From NCBI RefSeq assembly GCF_029813115.1, contig NZ_JAPZDS010000011.1, positions 1 to 64,000 on the forward strand: a stretch of DNA of 64,000 bases, written 5' to 3'. The notes below the pieces were generated by a model. It did no database searches. It worked only from the letters and a program-made list of their open reading frames with translations, and was not told where the DNA came from. The translations under genes were made by a program, and so were the position numbers. This document shows, piece after piece, positions 25,126 to 33,987 of this stretch; within the stretch, counting starts at the first letter, position 1; every line of letters begins with the position of its first letter. Source of the DNA: Aureimonas sp. SK2. GTDB lineage: Bacteria > Pseudomonadota > Alphaproteobacteria > Rhizobiales > Rhizobiaceae.

Positions 25126-26508
25126 TCACTTGCCCGCCTCGGCCTTGGCGAGCTTGTCGACCGTCGCGACATAGGCGTCGGCATCGAACTTCTTCAGCGT
25201 CGCGGGGCCGAGATAGCGGATGCTGCCGAAGATCGGACGCGAGCCCCAGGGCCGGTCGTGCAGGCCGAAGAGCCAGGCGACGTTGGTGAAGGAATTGGCG
25301 TCGCGCCCGTCGAGGAAATAGCGGTTGTTGAGCCGCAGAGCCGTGCGGAAGGCCTCCTCGGGAGAGGGCGACCATTCCACGATCTTCTTGCCCCAGTACA
25401 TGCGGAGCTGGTTGTGCATGAAGCCGGTCTCGCGCATCTCGCGCATCGACGCGTTCCAGTACTCGTCGTGCGTCTCCCCGGCGGCGAGCTGCCGCTCCGT
25501 GTAGACGTGCTCGCGCTTGTCCTTCGCGTGCTCGCCGAGCGTCTTGCGGCACCAGTCGGGCAGGCAGGCGTAGTCGTCGTAGCGTTCCTCGTAGAAGACG
25601 TGGTTGGTCGCAAGCTCCCGGCGCACGATCAGCTCTTCGAGATAGGAGGCCTTGTCCTCGTCGCCGCCCGTCGTCGCCTCGCGCACGGCCAGCGCGATCT
25701 CCAGCGGGCCGATCTGCCCGAAATGGAGATAGGGGCTCATGTGTGAGGCGGCCGACGCCTCCGGCCGGTTTCGGTCGGTGCCGTAGGTCGCGAAGGATTT
25801 GCCGAGAAAGGCCTTCAGCCGCTTGCGCGCCTCGCCCTGTCCGCCGCGAAAGCGCTTCACCGCGCCGATCCCGTGATCGAGCTTCATGGACGCGACGAGC
25901 TTGGCGGGATCGGACAGGTCGAGCTTGGACTTCGGAACGTCCGCCGGCTCCTTGCGCTTCACCCGGCGCTCCGACAGCGGCACGAGGAACTCGTCCCAGA
26001 GCTTGTGGATCTTCGGGCGGAGCGTGCGCGCGGCGTACTCGTGCTTGGGAGAGGCGGTCTCGACGGGAACCACGACCTCCGTCTCGATCTGGTGCAGCGG
26101 GCAATCGATGGCCTTCGCGAGCTTTTGGCGCCATTCCTTCTCGATGCGCAGATACCCGCGGTCGGTGACGACCAATGCCGCCTTCTTCGACAGGCCGAGC
26201 GCCACCTCGTCCGGGCTTCCGAGCGCCCCATGGAACGTTACATGGCGCCGGGCGAGGTCCCGCTCGACCTCCGCCAGACCCTCGACCATGAAGTGGTAAT
26301 GCCGCGCATTGCCGTCGGGAAAGGCGTCGGTCATGCCGAAGACGCAGGCGAGCGGCAGGTCGAGCTCGTTGGCCCGGTCGATCGCGTATTCCAACGCATG
26401 GTTGCCGTGAACGCGCTTGGCCGCCTGCATCCAGTAGAGGACATAGGCGCTGCCCTCCCTCGGCTCGCCGTCCTTCAGCATGCGGATGCGTTGCGGCTGG
26501 ATCGTCAT
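25126..26508 (-). CDS. phr: Class II CPD deoxyribodipyrimidine photolyase
   Basis: A 460-residue light-dependent DNA repair enzyme that splits cyclobutane pyrimidine dimers using FADH-. It belongs to class II, not the class I PhrB type. Evidence is the N-terminal domain (SAYVLYWMQAAKR, the class II hallmark), LATNHVFYEERYDDY, the FAD-binding region with MREMRETGFMHNQLRMYWGK and the Trp-rich TNVAWLFGLHDRPWGSRPIF segment at the C-terminus. The start ATG 26508 gives MTIQPQRIRMLKDGE. It is a single gene converging on the SDR. The adjacent permease gene on the same strand starts a separate unit. Confidence 0.93.
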   Translation of the reverse strand: MTIQPQRIRMLKDGEPREGSAYVLYWMQAAKRVHGNHALEYAIDRANELDLPLACVFGMTDAFPDGNARHYHFMVEGLAEVERDLARRHVTFHGALGSPDEVALGLSKKAALVVTDRGYLRIEKEWRQKLAKAIDCPLHQIETEVVVPVETASPKHEYAARTLRPKIHKLWDEFLVPLSERRVKRKEPADVPKSKLDLSDPAKLVASMKLDHGIGAVKRFRGGQGEARKRLKAFLGKSFATYGTDRNRPEASAASHMSPYLHFGQIGPLEIALAVREATTGGDEDKASYLEELIVRRELATNHVFYEERYDDYACLPDWCRKTLGEHAKDKREHVYTERQLAAGETHDEYWNASMREMRETGFMHNQLRMYWGKKIVEWSPSPEEAFRTALRLNNRYFLDGRDANSFTNVAWLFGLHDRPWGSRPIFGSIRYLGPATLKKFDADAYVATVDKLAKAEAGK

Positions 26509-26536
26509 GCCACGGGTCCTTCGACGGGGGAGGGGC

Positions 26537-27274
26537 TCAGCCGCGACGCGGCACGGCGAGGCGGCGTTCGAGGAGGGTGAGGGCGTCGAACGAGAGGACG
26601 GCGAGAAGCCCGACGATCACCGCGCCCTGCACCACGAAAGCGAGATTGCCCGACAGAAGCCCCGCGATGATCACCTCGCCGAGCGTCGGCGCGCCGACCG
26701 TCGAGCCGATGGTCGCCGTTCCGAGGCCGACCACGACGGACAGGCGCAGGCCGGAAACGATCAGCGGCAGGGCGAGCGGCAATTCCACCCGCAAGAGCCG
26801 CTGCCGGGGTGTCAGTCCGACGCCGCGCGCCGCCTCGATCACCGGCGGCCCCGCCGCTCTCAGGCCCGCGACGGCGTTCTCGAAGATCGGCAGGAGGCCG
26901 TAGAGGAAGAGGGCGATCAGCGTCGGGGCGAGGCCGAAGCCGACGGCGGGCACGGCGAGCGCCAGCACGGCGACGGGCGGGAAGGTCTGCCCGACATTGA
27001 CGATGCTGCGCGACAGGGGAAGGAAGTCGGCCCCGAACCGCCGGGTGACGAGGACGGCAAGGCTCGTCGCGACCACGAAGGCGGCCGAAATGGCCGCGGC
27101 GACGAGTTCGAGATGGCTCAAGGTGAGCGAGAGAAGGCTGGTCTGAGTGTAGATCGGTGCCGCGCCGTTGCTCGTCAGCGGCCGAAGGAGCGGCGCGAAG
27201 GCGTCCGGCGCGAGGAGAGCTGCCGCCAGCAGCGCCAGGGCCAGGACGCGGGCGAGGGGGGCGGCGAGCTTCAC
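26537..27274 (-). CDS. Osmoprotectant ABC transporter permease (YehW/OpuC type)
   Basis: Inner-membrane permease, 245 residues, last gene of a three-gene ABC cassette (YehY, YehX, YehW order). About six membrane segments are present. The ATPase-contact loop is at about residues 150-170 (IEAARGVGLTPRQRLLRVEL), and the family's GLGTATIGSTVGAPTLGEVI motif lies near 195. The GTG start overlaps the ATPase stop by 4 bases (GTGA). YehW of E. coli is 243 residues. The substrate is probably a betaine-like compatible solute; E. coli YehZYXW is a low-affinity glycine betaine system. Confidence 0.87.
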   Translation of the reverse strand: MKLAAPLARVLALALLAAALLAPDAFAPLLRPLTSNGAAPIYTQTSLLSLTLSHLELVAAAISAAFVVATSLAVLVTRRFGADFLPLSRSIVNVGQTFPPVAVLALAVPAVGFGLAPTLIALFLYGLLPIFENAVAGLRAAGPPVIEAARGVGLTPRQRLLRVELPLALPLIVSGLRLSVVVGLGTATIGSTVGAPTLGEVIIAGLLSGNLAFVVQGAVIVGLLAVLSFDALTLLERRLAVPRRG

Positions 27275-28209
27275 GCGGGGCGGGCCGCGCTCTGGATCAG
27301 CGCATCGCGCCGGATGATGCCGGCGGGCAGCCCGAGTTCGTCGAGGACGGGCGCCGCCTCGCGGCCCGACCAGAGGAGCTCGGCCAGCGCATCGCGGCGG
27401 TTGAGGCCGCGAGCCAGCGGTGCCCCGCCTGCCTCGCCAGGCTCGAGGAGCGCGTCTATCGCCTCCACCGCCAGGAGCCGCAAGGCCCGGTCGCCGCTGC
27501 CGACCATCTCCTCCACGAACCCGTCGGCGGGCCGCGCCAGGATCTCGGACGGCGTCGCGCATTGCACGACGCGCCCGTTGCGCATCACGGCGATGCGATG
27601 GCCGAGGCGGATCGCCTCCTCCATGTCGTGGGTGACGAGGACGATCGTCGTCTCCGTCGCCTTCTGGAGCGCTTCCAAATCACTCTGCGCCTTGGCGCGG
27701 ATGATCGGGTCGAGCGCGCCGAAGGGCTCGTCCATCAGGAGGATGTTGGGCCGGGCGGCCAGTGCGCGGGCGACGCCGACGCGCTGCTGCTGGCCGCCCG
27801 ACAATTCATGCGGCAAGCGGTCCGCGAAGTCGGCGGCGGGCATCTGGAAGAGATCGAGGAGTTCGTCGACCCGAGCCGCGACGTCGTTCTCGCTCCAGCC
27901 GAGGAGGCGCGGCACGGTGGCGATGTTCTGCGCGACCGTCCGGTGCGGAAACAGGCCGTGGTTCTGGATGACGTAGCCGATGCGCCGTCGCAGGAGGGGG
28001 CCGGGTACGGAGCGGATGTCGGTCCCGTCGATGCGGATCGTGCCGGACGTCGGCTCGATCATCCGGTTGATCATCCGCATCAGGGTGGTCTTGCCCGAAC
28101 CGCTGGTCCCGACGATCGCCATCACCGTGCGCGGCTCGACGGTAAGCGAGACGTCGTCCACCACGGCCGTCTCGTCGTAGCGCTTGGTGACGTTGCGGAT
28201 CTCGATCAC
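27271..28209 (-). CDS. Osmoprotectant ABC transporter ATP-binding protein (YehX/OpuCA type)
   Basis: ATPase of the betaine-type ABC cassette, 312 residues. Motifs are Walker A GTSGSGKTT (about residue 35), IGYVIQNHGLFPHRTVAQNI around the Q-loop, signature LSGGQQQR, Walker B ILLMDEPFGALDP and VTHDMEEA. The glycine betaine subfamily is indicated by the ARAKAQ/RLGHRIAVM pattern. The C-terminal region from about 245 is a short CBS-like part, truncated compared with OpuCA. The GTG at 28209 overlaps the upstream permease stop. Its own stop overlaps the next permease. Confidence 0.9.
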   Translation of the reverse strand: MIEIRNVTKRYDETAVVDDVSLTVEPRTVMAIVGTSGSGKTTLMRMINRMIEPTSGTIRIDGTDIRSVPGPLLRRRIGYVIQNHGLFPHRTVAQNIATVPRLLGWSENDVAARVDELLDLFQMPAADFADRLPHELSGGQQQRVGVARALAARPNILLMDEPFGALDPIIRAKAQSDLEALQKATETTIVLVTHDMEEAIRLGHRIAVMRNGRVVQCATPSEILARPADGFVEEMVGSGDRALRLLAVEAIDALLEPGEAGGAPLARGLNRRDALAELLWSGREAAPVLDELGLPAGIIRRDALIQSAARPA

Positions 28210-29456
28210 GGGGCGTCTCCCTTTCGGGTGATGGTGGCGAAGTCGATGGCGGCGTCGAGGACGGTGGCCGAGGCGAAGGCGAGGGCGACGGTCGGCAGCG
28301 CGCCGAGAAGCACGAGGTCGGTGGCGTTCTGCCCGAGCCCCTGGAACACGAACACCCCGAACCCCCCGCCGCCGATCAGCGCGGCCACCGTCGCGAGGCC
28401 GATATTCTGCACGAGCACGATGCGGATGCCGGCGAGGATCACCGGCAGCGCCAGCGGCAGTTCGACGCCGACCAGGCGCTGGCGCCGCGTCATGCCGATG
28501 CCGGTCGCCGCGTCGCGTGCGGCCTCCGGCACGGCGGCGAGGCCCGCCAGGGTGTTGGCGACCACCGGCAGCAGCGAATAGAGCACCAGCGCGACGAGGG
28601 CCGGCGCCGCCCCGATGCCGCGCACGCCGAGCGCGGAAGCGCCGGGAACATGGAGCGCGATCCAGCCGAGCGGCGCGATCAGGAGGCCGAACAGCGCAAT
28701 CGACGGCACGGTCTGCACGACGTTGAGGACGGCAAGGGCCGGAGCGCGGAGAGGCTTCACCCGCCAGGCGACGAGCGCGAAGGGAATTCCGAGCCCAACC
28801 GCGATCGCCATGGATCCGAAGGCGAGCGCGAGATGACGCAAGGCCTCTTGCGCGAAGCTCTCCCGCCGGACGGCATATTCGCGCATCACCGACAGTCCTT
28901 CGAAGAAGCCTGACCCGAGAAGTGCGAGCACCCCGGCCAGAACGAAACCGAGGAGAACGAGTCGCAGGGCCGGGCTCGGGCGCAGGCGCGTCAGCGCGTC
29001 CGTCGCCAGAAGCGCGAAGGCGGCGAGCGCCGTCCAGAAGCCGGAGGCCGGGGAGACCCGGGCATAGGGATTGCCGGGAGCGGCCAGGAACGCGGAGGCG
29101 AAGCCGATCGCCACAAGCAGCCCCGCCAGCCCAACCAGCGCCCCGCCGAGCCGAAGCACCGCGGGAAGGCGCAGGGCGCCGGCGACGGCCAATGCGAGGA
29201 GCAGGAAGAGAAGCGCCGGCCCCGCCGTGGAGGGCAGGGCGGCCAGCAACCCGTGCGCCTCGCCGGGAACGATGCGATTGGCCTTGGCCGTGGCAAAAGG
29301 CAGGGCCAGGAGCGCGAAGAGGAGGAGGAGCGCGGCGGGAACGCCGACCTTGTCCACCGACGCCCAGGCGAAGCGTCTGTCGCCCACGTCCGGCTCCGCC
29401 GGGGCGTCCGGCTCTCCGGTCCCGCCGACCGGCGCTCGGAGAAAAAGGACGGCCAT
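28206..29456 (-). CDS. Osmoprotectant ABC transporter permease, long form (YehY type)
   Basis: A 416-residue permease and first gene of the cassette. Residues 1-about 180 carry extra membrane helices (VGVPAALLLLFALLALPFAT and others) before the permease core, as in E. coli YehY (385). The core has SVMREYAVRRESFAQEALRH, VLNVVQTVPSIALFGLLIAP and the contact loop DAATGIGMTRRQRLVGVELP at about 315-335. QNIGLATVAALIGGGGFG closes the core. ATG 29456 follows AGTTGAGCC. No binding-protein gene (OsmF/YehZ) lies on either side, so the system either borrows one or its partner is elsewhere. Confidence 0.87.
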   Translation of the reverse strand: MAVLFLRAPVGGTGEPDAPAEPDVGDRRFAWASVDKVGVPAALLLLFALLALPFATAKANRIVPGEAHGLLAALPSTAGPALLFLLLALAVAGALRLPAVLRLGGALVGLAGLLVAIGFASAFLAAPGNPYARVSPASGFWTALAAFALLATDALTRLRPSPALRLVLLGFVLAGVLALLGSGFFEGLSVMREYAVRRESFAQEALRHLALAFGSMAIAVGLGIPFALVAWRVKPLRAPALAVLNVVQTVPSIALFGLLIAPLGWIALHVPGASALGVRGIGAAPALVALVLYSLLPVVANTLAGLAAVPEAARDAATGIGMTRRQRLVGVELPLALPVILAGIRIVLVQNIGLATVAALIGGGGFGVFVFQGLGQNATDLVLLGALPTVALAFASATVLDAAIDFATITRKGDAP

Positions 29457-29539
29457 GGCTCAACTCTCCGATACGCGTCGCACCGTCCGACATGCGGACA
29501 CGCCATGTTCGTCACGCGATCCGCCGCGTCACTCGGAGA

Positions 29540-30196
29540 TTATGGGGCAGGCAGACGATTCGTCAGGACCCTGCCCGCGTCTTGCGACCGCATGGCGCGG
29601 GCCTCCGAAGGGAAATCGACTGCTTCTCGACCGCTTTCGTGACCGTCGTCCCAGGGCGTGAGCGCGCCTGTGTATGCGACGAGCAAGCCGATCAGGGGAA
29701 GGTTGATCGACACGTCGAAAGAAAAGCATCCTTCGCGTTCGGCCTCGAAAGCTTCGCCCGATGGCAGGAGCGCTCTTGGAATGGGTAAGCCGAAGATGCT
29801 CCCCTTTTGGGGCAGGATCCTCAGTCGCTCGCCGTCCGGTATCAACCGTGAACCGACCCGAACCGGCCCGAACCGTTCGAAGAGCAGAGGACTCGATCCC
29901 CGATCGCCCGCCCACTGAAAGGAGCGGAGAACCTGACCGCCGAAGTTTCGTGTCCACATCTCCCCGTGACGATGGGGAGTGACGGTGACGCATATCGGCA
30001 CCCGAAGGCCGGCACGCGGGAAGCCGAAGAGGGTCGCAAGCATGCGTGCCGGCGCTCCTCCACCGCGCCGGACATCGCAGACGCCCGCCCAACGGCGAAC
30101 GCCGACACCCTCATGAAAGGCCTGAACCTGCGGCGGCAAGGAACCCAAGGCAGATCCCATGACCTGTCGGTAGGGGGAGGTCCCGGTCGTGCTCAA
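29540..30196 (-). CDS. DUF4166 domain-containing protein
   Basis: A 218-residue protein matching DUF4166, a domain also found fused to saccharopine dehydrogenase-like proteins. Recognisable parts in order are YRQVMGSALGSLPPQVQAFH, the RRGGGAPARMLATLFGFPRA block, VTVTPHRHGEMWTRNFGGQ, LLFERFGPVRVGSRL, FGLPIPRALLPSGEAFE and the final FDVSINLPLIGLLVAYTGAL. Function is unknown. The TTG start (30196) overlaps the stop of the DCC gene upstream by 4 bases (TTGA), so the two are surely translated together. Members of this pair often sit next to each other, and a redox or cell-envelope role is only a guess. Confidence 0.82.
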   Translation of the reverse strand: MSTTGTSPYRQVMGSALGSLPPQVQAFHEGVGVRRWAGVCDVRRGGGAPARMLATLFGFPRAGLRVPICVTVTPHRHGEMWTRNFGGQVLRSFQWAGDRGSSPLLFERFGPVRVGSRLIPDGERLRILPQKGSIFGLPIPRALLPSGEAFEAEREGCFSFDVSINLPLIGLLVAYTGALTPWDDGHESGREAVDFPSEARAMRSQDAGRVLTNRLPAP

Positions 30197-30618
30197 AGAA
30201 CGCGGCTTCTATGCTCCGGCGCCGGGATCCAGCACGTGTCCCGCTTTCCGAACAGGCGGTACCGATTGCGGGCGACCCATCGGTACACTGTGTCCCGCAA
30301 GGGTCTCGGCACCAGACGAAACAGCGTCATCAGCCGCCAGGGAAAGCCGATGGCTTCGTAGATGCTCAGCACGGCATCGCTGTCCCGACGCAGGCGCTCC
30401 CCCTCGACGATGATCATGGTCGAAGGATCGTTGGGATCCATGCCATGCTGCCGATAGAGAGCCTGCCCGACCTCGCCCTGCATGGACGCCAGGCGGAAAT
30501 GTCCGGTCCTGTCGTGATCGAGCACGAAGCGGGCATTGGCCGAGCAGAGGACGCATTCCGCATCGAAGAGAATGATGGGTCCACCCGTGGGCGAGGATGC
30601 GTTGGAGGGGAGGACCAT
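30193..30618 (-). CDS. DCC family thiol-disulfide oxidoreductase-like protein (DUF393)
   Basis: A 141-residue DCC-family protein (DUF393). The name-giving motif is at about residues 15-30: ILFDAECVLCSANARFVLDH, with the CxxC of a thioredoxin-like redox site. ALYRQHGMDPNDPSTMIIVE and SDAVLSIYEAIGFPWRLMTL are further conserved parts, and the end VYRWVARNRYRLFGKRDTC carries a third Cys. ATG 30618 with AAAGG 8-9 bases upstream is preferred over an upstream ATG at 30660. It forms a two-gene operon with the DUF4166 protein. Confidence 0.85.
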   Translation of the reverse strand: MVLPSNASSPTGGPIILFDAECVLCSANARFVLDHDRTGHFRLASMQGEVGQALYRQHGMDPNDPSTMIIVEGERLRRDSDAVLSIYEAIGFPWRLMTLFRLVPRPLRDTVYRWVARNRYRLFGKRDTCWIPAPEHRSRVL

Positions 30619-30715
30619 GAGGGCAGCCTTTGCTCGGCGGCGGGGCGGCCCGCGGCGCATCCAGGCTAATGGAAATGCCGCCGGTCACCAAGACGCTCGG
30701 TGTCCGACCGATCGA

Positions 30716-32884
30716 TCAGAAGCGGAAGCGCAGCGAGCCGATCACGTCGCGGCCCTGCTCGCGATAGCAGTAGCCGTTGTTGCAGAGCGAGGCGCGGTTG
30801 TCGAAGAGGTTGTTCGCGTTGACCTGCGCGCGGATGCCTTCGAGCCTGGGGTTCGCCGCGCCGAAGTCGTAGCTGACGGCCGCGTCGACCAGGATGCGCG
30901 AATCGTTCTCCCGCGTGTTGGCGTCGTTGGCTGGGTTGGCGCCGAGAAAGCGGCTTCCGATCCCGAGCCCCAAACCCTCGGCCGCGCCGGACTGCACCTC
31001 GTAGTTGCCCCAGAGCGAGAACTGGTGCTCGGGAATGCCCGCCACCTGGTTTCCGACATTGTCGCCCTCGGTGAAGGAAATGTCGGTGTAGGAATAGGCG
31101 GCGACAAGGCTCAGGCCTTCGGCAAGGGCGGCATTGGCCTGCAACTCGAAGCCCTGCGAGCGGACCGCGCCGGTCTGGATCTGGAAGAAGCCGGCGGTGT
31201 TGACCGGGTCGGTGACGAGGAGGTTGTCCTGCTCGATGCGGAAGAGCGCTGCGTCCACCGTCAGGCCGATCCAGTCCGGCGCGTATTTGACGCCGACCTC
31301 GACCTGCTCGCCCCGCGTCGGATCGAAGGGCGACCCGTCGAAGGCGGTGCCGACGGTCGGCGCGAAGGAGGTCGAGACGTTGGCGTAAGGGGTGACGCCG
31401 TTGTCGAAGAGATAGGACAGCCCGACGCGGCCGGAAAAGTTGCGGTCTTCGGCGCGCACCGTGGCGGACGGGTCGTTGTTGTTGAACGTGTCGGTGTCCA
31501 GCCAGTCGTACCGGCCGCCGATGGTCAGGACGAGGCGTTCGTATTCGGCCTGGTCCTGAAGGTAGAGTCCGATCTGGCTCTGATGGGTCGTCGTGTTGAC
31601 GAGGTTGTGGGACGTCGGGCCGGCGATCGGCTGCGCGCCGTAATTGCGCGTGACGAGGTTTAGGTCGGGCGCCGAAGCGCCGCCGTAGCGGTATTGGCCG
31701 TCGAAATAGGTGTAGTCGAGGCCGCCGAGCAGCGTGTGGGCGACGGCTCCGGTCTGAAAGTTGCCCTGGATCTGGTTGTCCACCGCTAGACCGTCGGCAT
31801 CGTCCAGGATCTCGCCCGCGCTGCGGAAGGCCGAGAGCCCGCCGGGGTTGATCCCGAGCACCGAGGTGAAGCGCATGTCCGTACGGATCGACTGGTAGCG
31901 CAGGTTCTGGCGCACCGCGAGATTTTCGTTGAAGCGGTGCTCGAACTCGTAGCCGACGCGTCCCTGCGTCTGGTCGAGGTCGCGGAAGGCGGGGTCCCCC
32001 TGCTCGATGCCGGTAATGCGGGCGTCCGGCGTCGTGTAGAAGCCGCGCCCGCCGCCGGACTTGGTGTCGGTGTATTCGCTCAGGAACGTGAACTGGGTGT
32101 CGCGGTCGTCCGAGCGCAGGGTGAAGGCGGGGGCGATATAGGTGCGGTCGTCGCGCGCGGCGACGAACTCGGTGTCGGCCGAGCGCTTGATGCCGGTGAG
32201 GCGGTAGAGGACGTTCCCGTTGCCGCCGAGCGGGCCGGAGGCGTCGAAATTCGCCTGATAGTGGTTGTCGGTGCCGATCTGGCCGACGACCTCGCGGAAG
32301 GGCGCGTCGGTCGGGCGCTTGGTGACGAGGTTGACGATGCCGCCGGGCGCGGACGCGCCGTAGAGGACCGAGCTCGGCCCTTTCAGGATCGAAACGCCCT
32401 CCAGCCCGTAGGGCTCGTTGCGGAAGAAGGCGAAGGAGCCGCCGAGCGAGCGCAGGCCATCGCGGTAGTAGCCCGTATTGGCGACGTTGAAGCCGCGCAC
32501 ATACAACGTGTCGAAGGCCGGATCGAAGCCGAACGTGCCGGCCCGCACGCCAGCCGAGTAGCGCGCCGCTTCGACCAGCGTCTGGACGTTGCGGTCGTCG
32601 AGTTCCTGCCGCGAGACGACGGAGACGGCCTGAGGCACCTTGCGCAGGTCGGTATCGGTCTTGGTGCCGACGCGAGCCTCGCGTCTGACATAGCCGTCCG
32701 TCTTCAACCCGCCGCCGATCCCGACACCTGTCGCCGCGCCTCCGGAGCCCGAGCCCGCGCCGTCCACCACGACCGTATCGAGAACCACGTCCTGCGCCGC
32801 CGCAGGAAATGCTAGCGCCGGCAGACTGCAGCCGAGAAGGGCGGCGCATCGAACGGCGCGAAGGGTTCGGGATGGGGTTCGCAT
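30716..32884 (-). CDS. TonB-dependent siderophore receptor
   Basis: Outer-membrane receptor of 722 residues that imports ferric siderophores with TonB energy. The signal peptide is about residues 1-31 (LPALAFPAAAQ). A TonB box-like DVVLDTVVV follows. The plug is at about 60-180: VPQAVSVVSRQELDDR, FDTLYVRGF, GPSSVLYGASAPGGIVNLVT. A 22-strand barrel then ends with IGSLRFRF, whose last Phe is typical. The plug pattern is that of the FhuA/FoxA siderophore class (TIGR01783). ATG 32884 fits the signal peptide; a GTG at 32920 would add 12 residues. A perfect TGA-N9-TCA box lies 50 bases upstream. No siderophore transport genes are next to it. Confidence 0.93.
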   Translation of the reverse strand: MRTPSRTLRAVRCAALLGCSLPALAFPAAAQDVVLDTVVVDGAGSGSGGAATGVGIGGGLKTDGYVRREARVGTKTDTDLRKVPQAVSVVSRQELDDRNVQTLVEAARYSAGVRAGTFGFDPAFDTLYVRGFNVANTGYYRDGLRSLGGSFAFFRNEPYGLEGVSILKGPSSVLYGASAPGGIVNLVTKRPTDAPFREVVGQIGTDNHYQANFDASGPLGGNGNVLYRLTGIKRSADTEFVAARDDRTYIAPAFTLRSDDRDTQFTFLSEYTDTKSGGGRGFYTTPDARITGIEQGDPAFRDLDQTQGRVGYEFEHRFNENLAVRQNLRYQSIRTDMRFTSVLGINPGGLSAFRSAGEILDDADGLAVDNQIQGNFQTGAVAHTLLGGLDYTYFDGQYRYGGASAPDLNLVTRNYGAQPIAGPTSHNLVNTTTHQSQIGLYLQDQAEYERLVLTIGGRYDWLDTDTFNNNDPSATVRAEDRNFSGRVGLSYLFDNGVTPYANVSTSFAPTVGTAFDGSPFDPTRGEQVEVGVKYAPDWIGLTVDAALFRIEQDNLLVTDPVNTAGFFQIQTGAVRSQGFELQANAALAEGLSLVAAYSYTDISFTEGDNVGNQVAGIPEHQFSLWGNYEVQSGAAEGLGLGIGSRFLGANPANDANTRENDSRILVDAAVSYDFGAANPRLEGIRAQVNANNLFDNRASLCNNGYCYREQGRDVIGSLRFRF

Positions 32885-32933
32885 GTGGGCCGCTTTCGAT
32901 CTGTGGCGATTTCGAGGCACGTCCTTTCAAAGC

Positions 32934-32948
32934 TGACTACGATAGTCA
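32934..32948 (-). promoter_or_regulatory. RirA-type iron box upstream of the siderophore receptor
   Basis: TGACTACGATAGTCA is a perfect palindrome (arms TGACTA and TAGTCA, 3-base spacer) and a perfect match to the TGA-N9-TCA iron-responsive (IRO) operator of the rhizobial Fe-S regulator RirA. It overlaps a TTGACT that can serve as -35 element on the minus strand, ideal for repression under iron-replete conditions. Confidence 0.75.
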
Positions 32949-33069
32949 AGTAATGGCGACGGCGAACTGTCGGCGTGGCTGAGGATGAGGCGAGTGCCCG
33001 TCTGGGGCCGTGTCATGCAAGTGCCGTTCCCGCTTTCGGCGGTAAGCCCAAAGCTGCTAAGGGAGCCGC

Positions 33070-33987
33070 GTGAGCGACATCCCTTCTCCCAGAACCGCCA
33101 TCTACGGTGCGCCGCCCTCCGATCTCGTCGACGTGCCGGACGATGCCGTCCAGGTGTCGCCGCTTCGCCCCGGCGCGGCGGCGCTGGAGGACCTGCCCGG
33201 GAAGTCCCTTGAGGCGATCGTCGTCGCAGCACCGCCCGGCTCGGTCGAGCGCCGCTTCGTGCTGGCGCATGCCTTGCGCGCGCTCGCCCCCGGCGGCACG
33301 CTTGCAGCGCTCGCGCCCAAGGACAAGGGGGGGCAGCGCCTGCGTGGGGAACTCGAAGCCTTCGGTTGCACGGTGGCCGAGCGCTCGAAAGCCCGCCAGC
33401 GGATCTGCACCGCGACGCGGCCCGAAACCGTGTCGGGAGTGGCCAAGGCCATCGCGGAAGGGGCTCCCGTCGTCGTGGACGACATGGGCCTCCATTCGCA
33501 GCCCGGCGTCTTCTCCTGGAACCGGGTCGATCCCGGCACGGCGCTTCTCCTGCGCCATCTGCCGTCCTTCAGCGGCCGGGGCGCCGACCTGGGCGCCGGG
33601 CTCGGCATTCTGGCGAGAGCCGTTCTGGCATCCGCCGCCGTGTCCGAGCTGACGCTGGTGGAGCTCGACCGGCGCGCGGTGAACGCGTCGAAGGCCAACC
33701 TCGCCGATCCGCGCGCCCGCTTCCTCTGGGCGGACGCGCGTTCGGTCGCACTCGCCGACCTCGACTTCGTCGTATCCAACCCGCCCTTCCACGCCGAAGG
33801 CATCGAGGACCGCGCGCTCGGCCAGTCCTTTATCGCGGCCGCCTCGCGCATGCTGCGCCGCTCGGGAACGCTGGTTCTGGTGGCCAACCGCCACATGCCC
33901 TATGAGGAGACCCTGCGCGCCGCCTTCCGCAGCATGACCGTTCTGGCCGACGAGGCCGGTTACAAGATCATCGAAGCGCGCAAATGA
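33070..33987 (+). CDS. RsmC-like 16S rRNA (guanine) methyltransferase
   Basis: A 305-residue class I SAM-dependent methyltransferase resembling RsmC (m2G1207 of 16S rRNA; E. coli 343). The N-terminal half is a degenerate methyltransferase domain (HALRALAPGGTLAALAPKDK). The C-terminal half is catalytic, with the SAM loop GADLGAGLGILARAVL at about 176-191 and the N2-guanine motif VVSNPPFHAEG at about 235-245. The last part (SFIAAASRMLRRSGTLVLVA) is typical. The GTG start has AAGGGAG 5-7 bases upstream. Its stop overlaps the pseudouridine synthase start (ATGA), so both rRNA-modifying enzymes are co-translated. Confidence 0.85.
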   Translation: MSDIPSPRTAIYGAPPSDLVDVPDDAVQVSPLRPGAAALEDLPGKSLEAIVVAAPPGSVERRFVLAHALRALAPGGTLAALAPKDKGGQRLRGELEAFGCTVAERSKARQRICTATRPETVSGVAKAIAEGAPVVVDDMGLHSQPGVFSWNRVDPGTALLLRHLPSFSGRGADLGAGLGILARAVLASAAVSELTLVELDRRAVNASKANLADPRARFLWADARSVALADLDFVVSNPPFHAEGIEDRALGQSFIAAASRMLRRSGTLVLVANRHMPYEETLRAAFRSMTVLADEAGYKIIEARK

